A DNA stretch of 64,000 nt from Sphingopyxis sp. BE259 (GTDB lineage Bacteria; Pseudomonadota; Alphaproteobacteria; Sphingomonadales; Sphingomonadaceae), in NCBI RefSeq assembly GCF_031457495.1, contig NZ_JAVDWM010000001.1:3212001-3276000 (forward strand), given 5' to 3'. How positions within the stretch are numbered: the stretch's first letter is position 1; the number at the start of each line of letters is the position of its first letter. Both the position numbers and the translations under genes were made by a program. Shown piece by piece: positions 25,616-33,450 of this stretch. The notes under the pieces were generated by a model that was given only the letters and a program-made list of their open reading frames with translations, was not told the DNA's origin and did no database searches.

Positions 25616-26959
25616 ATGCTGACCGTTTCCGAAGCCCTCGACCGCGCGCAGTTGCTGTGCGACGCCGCCGCCAAAGCCGGGGCCGACGCCGCCGACGCGC
25701 TCTATTATTGCAATGCCGCCACATCGGTGTCGATGCGGCTCGGCGCGCTGGAGGATGTCGAACGGTCGGAAGGGCAGGATATTTCACTGCGCGTCTTCGT
25801 CGGCCAGCGCAGCGCGAGCGTGTCGACCGCCGACATGGACGCGGGCGAACTGACCAAGCTGGTCGAACGCTGTGTTGCGATGGCGCGCGAGGCGCCCGAA
25901 GACCCCTACGCGGGCCTCGCCCCCGAAGAATTGCTGTTCAAAGGCCCGGTTCCCGATTTCGACCTCGACGACGGCAGCGAGGCCGATCCCGCGGCGCTGC
26001 GCGCGGGTGCACTGGCGGTCGAGGAAGCCGCGCGCGCCGTCGCCGGGGTGACCAACAGCGAAGGCGGCAGCGCCAGCCACAGCCGGACCCGCTTCGCGCT
26101 CGCCACCAGCCACGGCTTTGCCGGCGGCTATGGATCAAGCGGCCACAGCCTTTCGGCGAGCGTCATCGCGGGCGAAGGCGCGAATATGCAGCGCGACTAT
26201 GGCTGGCACAGCGCGCATCATCTGGCCGATCTGGAAAGCGCCGCCGACATCGGCGCCCGCGCCGGAACCCGCGCCGTCGCACGGCTGAACCCCGGCAAGG
26301 CGCCGAACGGCAAGGTGCCGGTGCTGCTCGACCCGCGGGTCAGCGGCGGCATCGTTGGCCATCTGCTCGGCGCGATCGCCGGACCCGCGATCGCGCGCGG
26401 GACGAGCTTCCTGCTCGGCAAGGAAGACCAGAGCTTGTTCGACCGCAGTATCGTCATCCGCGACGACCCGCACCGGCCGCGCGGGCTGCGCAGCCGCGCC
26501 TTTGACGGCGAAGGCCTGCCGACCGCGGCGCGCGATCTGGTCGCCGACGGCAAGATCACCGGCTGGCTGCTCGACACGGCATCGGCGCGGCAGCTCGGCC
26601 TGACCCCGACCGGCCACGCCAGCCGCGGCGGCGGCGCGTCAGGGGTCGGCGCCAGCAACCTGCATCTTGCCGCAGGCAGCGTCGCCCCTGCGGCGCTGAT
26701 GGAAGGCATTGCTGACGGCGTCTATATCACCGAACTGATCGGCCACGGCGTCAATCCCGTGACCGGCGACTATAGCCGCGGCGCATCGGGGTTCCGGATC
26801 AGGGACGGCGTCATCGCCGGGCCGATTGCAGAATTCACCATCGCCGGCAATCTGATCGACATGTTCGCGGCGCTGATCCCCGCCAACGATCTGGAGTTCC
26901 GCCATGGCATCAACGCGCCAACGCTGCGCATCGACGGCATGACCGTCGCCAGTAGCTGA
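25616..26959 (+). CDS. pmbA: Metalloprotease-related protein PmbA/TldE
   Basis: A 447-residue TldD/PmbA family protein. It lacks the HExxH zinc motif of TldD, so it is the TldE (PmbA) partner subunit of the heterodimeric TldD/E protease that processes microcin precursors and the CcdA antitoxin. Family sequences include LLDPRVSGGIVGHLLGAI, the HASRGGGASGVGASNL segment and the closing GHGVNPVTGDYSRGASGF. Its TGA overlaps the next ATG by one base. The presence of a toxin-antitoxin module elsewhere in the window is not proof of a link. Confidence 0.93.
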   Translation: MLTVSEALDRAQLLCDAAAKAGADAADALYYCNAATSVSMRLGALEDVERSEGQDISLRVFVGQRSASVSTADMDAGELTKLVERCVAMAREAPEDPYAGLAPEELLFKGPVPDFDLDDGSEADPAALRAGALAVEEAARAVAGVTNSEGGSASHSRTRFALATSHGFAGGYGSSGHSLSASVIAGEGANMQRDYGWHSAHHLADLESAADIGARAGTRAVARLNPGKAPNGKVPVLLDPRVSGGIVGHLLGAIAGPAIARGTSFLLGKEDQSLFDRSIVIRDDPHRPRGLRSRAFDGEGLPTAARDLVADGKITGWLLDTASARQLGLTPTGHASRGGGASGVGASNLHLAAGSVAPAALMEGIADGVYITELIGHGVNPVTGDYSRGASGFRIRDGVIAGPIAEFTIAGNLIDMFAALIPANDLEFRHGINAPTLRIDGMTVASS

Positions 26960-27771
26960 TGCCCGGCCGCAACCTCGAAGCCGCGATCGCCGCGACCCGC
27001 GAGGTCGGCGACATGGCGATGGCGCGGTGGCGCGGCGAGGGACAAGCGGTCAATGTCTGGAACAAGTCGCACGACAATCCGGTCAGCGATGTCGACCTCG
27101 CGGTCGATGCGCGACTGAAGGCCGTGCTCGGCGCGATGGTGCCCGAAGCGGGATGGCTGTCCGAAGAAACCGCCGACAACGAAGACCGGCTGGCGTGCCG
27201 CGCGATGTGGTGCGTCGATCCGATCGACGGCACGCGCGACTTCATCCGCGGCCGTCCCGGCTGGTGCGTGTCGGTCGCGCTGGTGATCGACGGAACCCCC
27301 GAATTCGGTATCCTCTATGCCCCCGCGCTCGACGAGTTATGGGTCGCGCAGCGGGGCCAGGGGGCGCAACTTAATGGCGAGACGCTCCACGCCAGCCGTC
27401 GCACCGATTTCGCCGGATCGCGAGTCCCCGCCGATGCCTTGCCGCGCGTCGATAGCGATCTGGTAATCGTCACCAAGCCGAACAGCATCGCGCTGCGTAT
27501 GGCGCTGGTCGCCGACGACCGCGCCGATCTGGTCGCGACGTTGCGCTGGGGGTTCGAATGGGATGTCGCTGCTGCGGCGCTGATCGCGGCCGAGGCTGGC
27601 GCGGCGGTCACCGATGCGTTTGGCGCGCCACTGCGCTTTAACACGCCCCACGCGCAGGCCTTTGGCGTCATCGCCTGCGCCCCCGGCATCCACGCCGCCG
27701 TCGTCGACCGGCTGGCGACGCGCGCGGCCGAGATTGCGCCGCGAACCGAGCGCAGTGAGCAAGGCTTGTAG
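26959..27771 (+). CDS. Inositol monophosphatase family protein, CysQ-like
   Basis: A 270-residue Mg2+-dependent, Li+-sensitive type phosphatase. The metal sites are in LSEETADN (Glu pair), CVDPIDGTRDF (about residues 86-96) and WDVAAAALIAAEAGA. The DPIDGT...F order and length fit 3'(2'),5'-bisphosphate nucleotidase CysQ or inositol monophosphatase; the sequence does not separate them well. It is coupled to pmbA by a one-base stop/start overlap. Its stop codon lies in the first TetR-type palindrome (27768-27781). Confidence 0.87.
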   Translation: MPGRNLEAAIAATREVGDMAMARWRGEGQAVNVWNKSHDNPVSDVDLAVDARLKAVLGAMVPEAGWLSEETADNEDRLACRAMWCVDPIDGTRDFIRGRPGWCVSVALVIDGTPEFGILYAPALDELWVAQRGQGAQLNGETLHASRRTDFAGSRVPADALPRVDSDLVIVTKPNSIALRMALVADDRADLVATLRWGFEWDVAAAALIAAEAGAAVTDAFGAPLRFNTPHAQAFGVIACAPGIHAAVVDRLATRAAEIAPRTERSEQGL

Positions 27772-27813
27772 CGATCGCTACGAGATGGTAGAGACCTTTG
27801 TAGCAAACGCTAC
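27768..27813. promoter_or_regulatory. Twin GTAGC-N4-GCTAC operators before a membrane protein gene
   Basis: GTAGCGATCGCTAC (27768-27781) and GTAGCAAACGCTAC (27800-27813) begin 32 bases apart, about three helical turns. The second ends 13 bases before the chosen ATG. Spaced paired palindromes of this size are typical TetR-family sites, and a TetR gene lies at the other end of the same small locus. Confidence 0.72.
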
Positions 27814-27826
27814 AGGGAGAATGCTG

Positions 27827-28240
27827 ATGTCTGCACCTGCGAACCGCCTGCCGTTTTCCAGCGGCCAGATGGCGACGCTGATTATATCGGGGGTGATCTT
27901 CTGGTTTATTGGCGCGCTGATCTGCCGCTGGGTCGGCGCGATCGGGGCGTTCGAGGGCGCCAACCGCGTGCTGCTTTATGCCGCCCTGGTGCCGGGCACC
28001 CTGCCGGTCATCCTGCTGGTGCGCCGCATCGCGCGGCTGTCGCCCGATCAGGTCGCGCTGGGCAGTGCGATTGTTACCGCCGCGGCAATCGCGTGCGACA
28101 GCGTCGCGCTGGTCATCATTCCGGACCTTTACGGCGCAGGGGTCGAACAGACCGCCGCGTCGGGCGCGGTCATCCTGTGGGGCGGCGCGGTGGCGATTGC
28201 GATCGGCTGCTGGCTCAACCGGGTTCCGTCCCGGGGCTGA
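27827..28240 (+). CDS. Four-helix small membrane protein (DUF5367-like)
   Basis: A 137-residue protein with four evenly spaced membrane helices (about 14-34, 42-63, 76-96 and 108-128) and short loops. It resembles small DUF5367-type membrane proteins; this is a tentative match. AGGGAG lies 7 bases before the chosen ATG; the ATG at 27821 is too close to it. Its promoter carries the twin palindromes, and its 3' end overlaps the convergent TetR gene by 26 bases, so it is likely the regulator's target. Confidence 0.75.
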   Translation: MSAPANRLPFSSGQMATLIISGVIFWFIGALICRWVGAIGAFEGANRVLLYAALVPGTLPVILLVRRIARLSPDQVALGSAIVTAAAIACDSVALVIIPDLYGAGVEQTAASGAVILWGGAVAIAIGCWLNRVPSRG

Positions 28241-28760
28241 CCGCGAGCGCCGCGTCGACGGCATCGCCTAGACCCAGGCTAGTCAGCAGCACCATCCCCT
28301 CAATCTCGGTCAGCAAACGGGCGGCCAGCCCGGCACGATCGGCGGCAGCGCAGGCCAGTTGCTCGCCCGCCCACGCCAGAAAGCCGCGTCCGATGCTTTC
28401 CCCGACCCGCGCATAGAGCGCATCGCCATGCGCCGCGCGCGCCGCCATATCGAGCCATAGCCGCATATAGGGCCATAGCGCCGGATCGCGCAGCTGCCCC
28501 GCGAGCGCGGTTCGCAGCAGCGCGTAGGGCAAAGGCTGCGGCGGCGCGGCGACGGCCAGCAGCGCGGTCATCCGCGCCGCGATCCGTTCGACCGTCGCCG
28601 CCATCACCGCATCCTTGTCGGCGAAATAATAGAGCAGCATCCGGTCGCTGGTCCCCGCTGCGCGCGCCAGCGGGCGCAGGCTTGACGCCGCCAGCCCATG
28701 CGCCAGCACATAGTCGGCGAGGCGGTCGAGCAGAGCGGAGAGACGGTCGTCGCTGGCCAT
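28215..28760 (-). CDS. TetR family transcriptional regulator
   Basis: A 181-residue regulator. The N-terminal helix-turn-helix spans about residues 8-55 (ADYVLAHGLAASSLRPLARAAGTSDRMLLYYFADKD, the usual TetR core). The rest is an all-helical ligand-binding domain with an Ala-rich dimer interface. It faces the small membrane protein gene tail to tail. The twin GTAGC palindromes before that gene are good candidate targets; a separate GCTTG-N5-CAAGC palindrome (28812-28826) lies in its own upstream region. Confidence 0.9.
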   Translation of the reverse strand: MASDDRLSALLDRLADYVLAHGLAASSLRPLARAAGTSDRMLLYYFADKDAVMAATVERIAARMTALLAVAAPPQPLPYALLRTALAGQLRDPALWPYMRLWLDMAARAAHGDALYARVGESIGRGFLAWAGEQLACAAADRAGLAARLLTEIEGMVLLTSLGLGDAVDAALAVSPGTEPG

Positions 28761-28811
28761 GGTTCTGCCGCTGTGGCATATCCTGCGGCGCGGGGAAATC
28801 CCCGGCACAAT

Positions 28812-28826
28812 GCTTGACAAACAAGC
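28812..28826. promoter_or_regulatory. GCTTG-N5-CAAGC palindrome upstream of the TetR gene
   Basis: A 15-base palindrome with 5-base arms, 52 bases upstream of the TetR start codon. It could serve autoregulation, or the rpsM promoter on the other strand, where TTGACA overlaps it (28815-28820). Its sequence does not match the twin GTAGC sites. Confidence 0.35.
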
Positions 28827-28935
28827 CGACTCACCGTAACGGCCCAGCCATTCCGACAATATAACCGGACGGCGACGCACTTCAGTGCGATTTCGTTGTC
28901 CGCTTTTTGCGTTGGAAATCAGACGCTTTGAGATG

Positions 28936-28955
28936 GGGCCGATTGCCTACGGCCC
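28936..28955 (+). promoter_or_regulatory. Hairpin in the rpsM leader
   Basis: GGGCCG and CGGCCC pair around an 8-base loop just upstream of the AGGAG ribosome site (28964) of rpsM. It could take part in feedback control of the ribosomal operon. Confidence 0.45.
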
Positions 28956-28978
28956 TGTGGAGCAGGAGAAAATTACCA

Positions 28979-29347
28979 ATGGCACGTATCGCGGGCGTCA
29001 ACCTGCCCACCAACAAGCGCGTGATCATCGCGCTCACCTATATCCACGGCATCGGTCGCAAGACCGCCGTCGACATCGCCACCAAGCTGGGGATCGACCA
29101 GTCGCGCCGCGTCCAGGACCTGTCCGACGCCGAAGTGCTGCAGATCCGCGAAACGATCGACGCCGACCTGACGGTCGAGGGTGATCTTCGCCGTACCACG
29201 TCGATGAACATCAAGCGGCTGATGGACCTCGCCTGCTACCGCGGGCTGCGTCATCGCAAGGGTCTGCCAGTTCGTGGCCAGCGCACGCACACCAATGCGC
29301 GCACCCGCAAGGGCAAGGCCAAGGCGATCGCTGGTAAGAAGAAATAA
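28979..29347 (+). CDS. rpsM: 30S ribosomal protein S13
   Basis: A 122-residue S13 protein of the small-subunit head that contacts P-site tRNA. The sequence [15 protein letters not shown], the [10 protein letters not shown] turn and the C-terminal [16 protein letters not shown] are standard. The ATG at 28979 follows AGGAG. It opens the alpha operon rpsM-rpsK-rpoA-rplQ. Confidence 0.99.
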   Translation: MARIAGVNLPTNKRVIIALTYIHGIGRKTAVDIATKLGIDQSRRVQDLSDAEVLQIRETIDADLTVEGDLRRTTSMNIKRLMDLACYRGLRHRKGLPVRGQRTHTNARTRKGKAKAIAGKKK

Positions 29348-29354
29348 GGTTTGA

Positions 29355-29375
29355 GCGCGTCCCTTCCGGGCGCGC
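29355..29375 (+). promoter_or_regulatory. Intercistronic hairpin, rpsM-rpsK
   Basis: GCGCG-T-CCC pairs with GGG-CGCGC over a TTCC loop. There is no T-run, so it is not a terminator. Confidence 0.4.
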
Positions 29376-29449
29376 CTCCTTGTTTCCCCTGCCGGAGCAG
29401 CGGCCCATCGCCCGCCACCGGCCATTCAGGATTAGGTTAGGATTACATC

Positions 29450-29839
29450 ATGGCTCGTGAACCGCAGCGCCTTCGTCGGCGCGAACGCAAAAACATCTCG
29501 TCGGGCGTCGCCCACGTCAACGCGACCTTCAACAACACGATGATCACCATCACCGACGCGCAGGGCAACACGATTGCCTGGTCGAGCGCCGGCATGATGG
29601 GTTTCAAGGGCAGCCGCAAGTCGACCCCCTATGCGGCGCAGGTCTGCGCCGAAGATGCTGGCAAGAAAGCCTCCGAACACGGCGTCCGCACGCTGGAAGT
29701 CGAAGTGAAGGGCCCGGGCGCCGGTCGTGAATCGGCGCTGCGCGCGCTGCAGGCGGTCGGTTTCCACATCACCTCGATCCGCGATGTGACCCCGATCCCG
29801 CACAATGGTGTCCGCCCGGCCAAGCGCCGCCGCGTCTGA
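29450..29839 (+). CDS. rpsK: 30S ribosomal protein S11
   Basis: A 129-residue S11 protein of the 30S platform. Recognised by [26 protein letters not shown] and the closing [17 protein letters not shown]. It follows rpsM by 102 bases and precedes rpoA by 106. Confidence 0.99.
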   Translation: MAREPQRLRRRERKNISSGVAHVNATFNNTMITITDAQGNTIAWSSAGMMGFKGSRKSTPYAAQVCAEDAGKKASEHGVRTLEVEVKGPGAGRESALRALQAVGFHITSIRDVTPIPHNGVRPAKRRRV

Positions 29840-29849
29840 TGCCTGCTTG

Positions 29850-29878
29850 GGATGCGCCCCATTTCCGGGGCTGCATCC
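29850..29878 (+). promoter_or_regulatory. Intercistronic hairpin, rpsK-rpoA
   Basis: GGATGC and GCATCC enclose CCCC / GGGG with a six-base loop. No T-run follows. Confidence 0.4.
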
Positions 29879-29945
29879 ACACTCTCTCTACGCCGGACAG
29901 ATTGGTCGACCCCCAATCCGTCCCGCCAAAAGCAAAGGGAAGACC

Positions 29946-31004
29946 ATGACTGTCAATATCCGGAACTGGCAGGAATTGAAGAAGCCCAGCAACCTGGAAA
30001 TCAAGGCTGGCAGCGACGGCAAGCGCAAGGCGACCTTCGTCGCCGAACCGCTTGAGCGCGGCTTTGGCCTGACGCTCGGCAACGCGCTGCGCCGCGTGCT
30101 GCTCTCGTCGCTCCAGGGTGCGGCGATCACGTCGATCAAGATCGAGAATGTTCTCCACGAATTCTCGAGCCTGGCCGGCGTGCGCGAAGATGTCACCGAC
30201 ATCGTCCTGAACGTGAAGCAGATCGCGCTCAAGATGGAAGGCGAAGGCCCGAAGCGGCTTCAGCTTTCGGCCACCGGTCCCGCGACCGTCAAGGCCGGCG
30301 ACATCATGGTGTCGGGCGACATCAAGGTGATGAACCCGAACCATGTCATCTGCCATCTCGACGACGGTGCGACGCTGAACATGGAACTCGTTGCCGACAC
30401 CGGCAAGGGTTATGTCCCCGCAACTGCCAACCGTCCGATCGACGCGCCGATCGGCCTGATCCCGGTCGACTCGCTTTACTCGCCGGTGCGCCAGGTCGCC
30501 TACAAGGTCGACAATGCCCGCATCGGCCAGGAACTGGACTATGACAAGCTGAACCTGACCGTCGAAACCGACGGCACGATCACCCCGGAAGACGCCGTGG
30601 CTTACGCCGCGCGCATCCTCCAGGACCAGCTGCAGGTCTTCGTCCACTTCGAAGAAGCGATGAACGACAGCGGCATGATCGGCATGGCGGCTTCGCCCAC
30701 CACCGCCGACGAGTCGGACGTCAATCAGCTCAACCGCTTCCTGCTCAAGAAGGTCGACGAGCTCGAATTGTCGGTCCGTTCGGCCAACTGCCTGAAGAAC
30801 GACAACATCATCTACATCGGTGATCTGGTTCAGAAGACCGAAGCCGAAATGCTCCGCACCCCGAACTTCGGCCGCAAATCCTTGAACGAAATCAAGGAAG
30901 TGCTGTCGTCTATGGGTCTGCGCCTGGGCATGGACATCCCCGGCTGGCCGCCGGAAAACATCGAAGAAATGGCCAAGAAGCTCGAACAAGAGCTGCTGGG
31001 GTAA
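29946..31004 (+). CDS. rpoA: DNA-directed RNA polymerase subunit alpha
   Basis: A 352-residue alpha subunit. The N-terminal domain (about 1-235) dimerises and starts RNA polymerase assembly ([19 protein letters not shown]). The C-terminal domain (about 260-335: [30 protein letters not shown]) contacts UP elements and activators. The ATG at 29946 follows GGGAAG. Normal alphaproteobacterial length. Confidence 0.99.
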   Translation: MTVNIRNWQELKKPSNLEIKAGSDGKRKATFVAEPLERGFGLTLGNALRRVLLSSLQGAAITSIKIENVLHEFSSLAGVREDVTDIVLNVKQIALKMEGEGPKRLQLSATGPATVKAGDIMVSGDIKVMNPNHVICHLDDGATLNMELVADTGKGYVPATANRPIDAPIGLIPVDSLYSPVRQVAYKVDNARIGQELDYDKLNLTVETDGTITPEDAVAYAARILQDQLQVFVHFEEAMNDSGMIGMAASPTTADESDVNQLNRFLLKKVDELELSVRSANCLKNDNIIYIGDLVQKTEAEMLRTPNFGRKSLNEIKEVLSSMGLRLGMDIPGWPPENIEEMAKKLEQELLG

Positions 31005-31013
31005 TCGAGATAG

Positions 31014-31033
31014 CGCCCCGGTTCGCCGGGGCG
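31014..31033 (+). promoter_or_regulatory. Intercistronic hairpin with TTCG tetraloop, rpoA-rplQ
   Basis: CGCCCCGG-TTCG-CCGGGGCG, a perfect 8-bp stem 10 bases after rpoA. It lacks a T-run and may stabilise the upstream mRNA. Confidence 0.5.
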
Positions 31034-31119
31034 TCATCACAACGGGAATGGGTCGGCCCGCACATCGACCTGGCTTGGGGTACCTCGCACGGCCCCTCTG
31101 ACAAACGAAGGACAAGAAC

Positions 31120-31542
31120 ATGCGTCATAAATCGGGTGGCCGGAAGCTGCAGCGCACGAGCGCGCATCGCACGGCCCTGTTCCGCAATATGTCGGCTTCG
31201 CTCATCAAGCATGAGCAGATCACGACGACCGTCGCCAAGGCGAAGGAACTGCGTCCCTATATCGAAAAGCTGATCACGCTGGCCAAGCGCGGCGGCCTGG
31301 CCAATCGCCGTCTGGCGATGAGCCGCCTGATGGACGACGTTCAGCTGGTCAAGCTGTTCGACACCCTCGCCGAGCGTTACAAGGACCGCAACGGCGGTTA
31401 TGCGCGCGTCATCAAGGCCGGGATCCGCGCCAGCGACGCGGCGCCGATGGCGATCATCGAACTCGTCGATCGCGACGTCGATGCCAAGGGCCAGGATTCG
31501 GGTCCGGTCGAGCAGTATGACGAGGATCTGGCGGAAGCCTGA
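31120..31542 (+). CDS. rplQ: 50S ribosomal protein L17
   Basis: A 140-residue L17 protein near the exit tunnel. [17 protein letters not shown] and [20 protein letters not shown] are standard. A short C-terminal extension (about residues 120-140) is acidic, as often seen in alphaproteobacteria. It ends the operon and is followed by a strong terminator. Confidence 0.99.
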   Translation: MRHKSGGRKLQRTSAHRTALFRNMSASLIKHEQITTTVAKAKELRPYIEKLITLAKRGGLANRRLAMSRLMDDVQLVKLFDTLAERYKDRNGGYARVIKAGIRASDAAPMAIIELVDRDVDAKGQDSGPVEQYDEDLAEA

Positions 31543-31568
31543 GCTTCGCTCCAACCGCAAGAAATCAA

Positions 31569-31604
31569 GGGCGGCCATCCGACAGGATAGCCGCCCTTTT
31601 TCTT
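31569..31604 (+). terminator. Rho-independent terminator of the alpha operon
   Basis: GGGCGGC-C-ATCC pairs with GGAT-A-GCCGCCC across a GACA loop, followed by TTTTTCTT. Confidence 0.92.
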
Positions 31605-31744
31605 GGGCGGGTGCCGTTCGCCGAGTCCGCCAAACCGCCGGTGTACTCGCACACAATAGCACCGCGCATCGCGATGCCGCTGGTGTATCCAAGGCAGGAT
31701 GAAAAGCCAAAGCAACGTCCGCCGATGCCGGTGATCGAATAGCA

Positions 31745-32074
31745 ATGGACTCACCGCCGCGCGCCACTTCGGGGACCGAATCCTTTGGTACCCGCCTGCG
31801 CCGCCTGCGCGTGACGCGGCGGCTCAGCCAGATGCAGTTGGCGGCCGATCTCAACGTCAGCGTTCCCGCCATATCGGCGTGGGAAAAGGATCGCACCCGG
31901 CCGCGACATGGCCGTATCGAGGCGCTCGGCGCGCTACTCGGCGTGTCGACCGCCGAATTGCTCGGCAGCGACGGCCGCGAGTTTTCGCCCGACATGCTGG
32001 CCGAAAGCCGCGCCCATATCGCCCGCGTCGTCGGCACCACGCCCGACAAGGTTCGGATATTGATCGAGTTTTAG
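31745..32074 (+). CDS. XRE family helix-turn-helix regulator
   Basis: A 109-residue protein with an HTH_XRE domain at about residues 15-75 (TRLRRLRVTRRLSQMQLAADLNVSVPAISAWEKDR). The C-terminal 35 residues (ESRAHIARVVGTTPDKVRILIEF) form a helix and short strand of unknown role. There is no obvious partner gene; it stands alone after the alpha operon terminator. Confidence 0.87.
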   Translation: MDSPPRATSGTESFGTRLRRLRVTRRLSQMQLAADLNVSVPAISAWEKDRTRPRHGRIEALGALLGVSTAELLGSDGREFSPDMLAESRAHIARVVGTTPDKVRILIEF

Positions 32075-32132
32075 CGCAGCGCGGCATCGGCCGCATGGCG
32101 CCGCGAACACTTCCGCACCGACAAAGCCGTTC

Positions 32133-32178
32133 TTGACAATTGATCCGTTTTGCCTGATATTTCTGTTATGACAGAAAT
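32133..32178 (+). promoter_or_regulatory. Promoter and palindromic operator overlapping a start codon
   Basis: TTGACA (32133-32138), a 17-base spacer and GATATT (32156-32161) place the transcript start at or a few bases before the ATG at 32168. ATTTCTGT-TATG-ACAGAAAT (32159-32178), with perfect 8-base arms, is centred on that ATG. The layout implies a leaderless mRNA under tight autorepression. Confidence 0.65.
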
Positions 32179-32743
32179 TATCGAACATGAGTCGAAACTG
32201 TCCCCCGCGGCGACGGAGTTCATCCTGCATTGGGGCAATCTGGGCGGCCAGTGGGGGGTCAACCGGTCGGTGGCGCAAATCCACGCGCTTTTGTTCGTGT
32301 CCGACCGTCCGCTCCAGGCCGAAGAGATTGCCGAGACGCTGGGGCTGGCGCGCTCGAACGTGTCCAACTCGATCAAGGAGTTGCTCGGCTGGCGGCTGAT
32401 CCAGCGGGTGCCGGTGCTGGGCGACCGGCGCGACCATTTCGCCGCGGAAACCGACATCTGGGAAATGGTGACGCGGATCGCCGCGGGGCGCAAGGCGCGC
32501 GAGATCGATCCCGCCGAAGCGGCGCTGAAAATGTGCGTCACGCGGGCGGCAAATGATCCCGAACTGAGCGCCGGGGCCAAGGCGCGGCTCGCCGACATGC
32601 TCGATTTCGTGACGACGATGAGCCGCTGGCACGACGAGATGCTGAACGTCCCCAAACCCGCCCTGATGCGGCTGATCAAGCTGGGCGCCGGAGTAACGAA
32701 ACTGATCAACTGGCGCCCGGGCAAAGGCAAGGACGCGGGATAG
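32168..32743 (+). CDS. GbsR/MarR-like winged-helix regulator
   Basis: A 191-residue GbsR-type protein: LHWGNLGGQWGVNRSVAQIHALLFVSDRPLQAEEIAETLGLARSNVSNSIKELLGW is the typical winged-helix core (about residues 20-80). GbsR relatives sense choline or other small molecules and repress uptake genes. The ATG at 32168 lies inside a palindrome and just after the promoter, with no leader. It precedes DUF4166 and saccharopine-dehydrogenase-like genes on the same strand (11-base gap), which it likely controls. Confidence 0.87.
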   Translation: MTEIIEHESKLSPAATEFILHWGNLGGQWGVNRSVAQIHALLFVSDRPLQAEEIAETLGLARSNVSNSIKELLGWRLIQRVPVLGDRRDHFAAETDIWEMVTRIAAGRKAREIDPAEAALKMCVTRAANDPELSAGAKARLADMLDFVTTMSRWHDEMLNVPKPALMRLIKLGAGVTKLINWRPGKGKDAG

Positions 32744-32754
32744 GGAGACGGGCC

Positions 32755-33450
32755 ATGGAAGACCGTTTGCGCGAAAACCCAGGGATGGATCGGACCGCGG
32801 CTTCAAATTCGGCGTGTGTCGAGCGGGACTGCGGGGACCGCGGCCAAATTTCCGACCACCGCTTTCGCCGCCTCGTCCCCGCCGCCGCCTGGGACGCGCT
32901 GCCCGATGACGTTCGCCGCCGCTTTTCCAAGCGGCTGACGGGGCAGGCGACCGCGACCTATAGCGGCGAGATCGTGTGGACGCGCCTGTCTCGGTCCGGC
33001 TGGCTGCTCGCGCAGGCTTGCCGCCTCATCGGGGCGCCGCTGCCGCTGGGTCCGAGCGGCCCTGCCCCCGCCGCGGTCGCGGTCAGCGAGGACAGGCAGA
33101 GCGGCGGGCAATGCTGGACGCGGCTGTACGGCCGCGCGCGCGGACACCCGCAGGTGATCCACAGCGCCAAGAGCTTTTCGGGTGCGACGGGGCTCGAAGA
33201 GCATATCGGCGGCGGGTTCGGCATGGCGCTGACGGTGCGGGCCGAGGGCGATGCGCTCATTTTCACGTCCGACCATTATTTCTGGCGGATCGGCAGGGTC
33301 CGGCTGCGGCTGCCCGGGTGGGTGGCACCAGGACGAACGGTCGTGACGCACCAGCATCTCGGCAGCGGCCGCTTCGCCTTTGACCTGAAGGTCACGCACC
33401 CGCGGCTCGGCGAATTGGTCAACCAGCACGGGCTGTTCCGCGATGGCTGA
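32755..33450 (+). CDS. DUF4166 domain protein
   Basis: A 231-residue protein whose segment from about residue 38 (FRRLVPAAAWDALPDDVRRRF) to the end (DLKVTHPRLGELVNQHGLF) matches DUF4166. The domain is often fused to the C-terminus of saccharopine-dehydrogenase-like proteins; here it is a separate gene whose end overlaps that gene by 8 bases (ATGGCTGA). An extended Arg/Asp-rich N-terminus (1-35) may mean a later start. Function unknown. Confidence 0.82.
   Translation: MEDRLRENPGMDRTAASNSACVERDCGDRGQISDHRFRRLVPAAAWDALPDDVRRRFSKRLTGQATATYSGEIVWTRLSRSGWLLAQACRLIGAPLPLGPSGPAPAAVAVSEDRQSGGQCWTRLYGRARGHPQVIHSAKSFSGATGLEEHIGGGFGMALTVRAEGDALIFTSDHYFWRIGRVRLRLPGWVAPGRTVVTHQHLGSGRFAFDLKVTHPRLGELVNQHGLFRDG

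Noticed and set aside
28761..28978. Riboswitch or leader RNA gene upstream of rpsM
   Set aside because: Only one simple hairpin seen; no conserved riboswitch core recognised.
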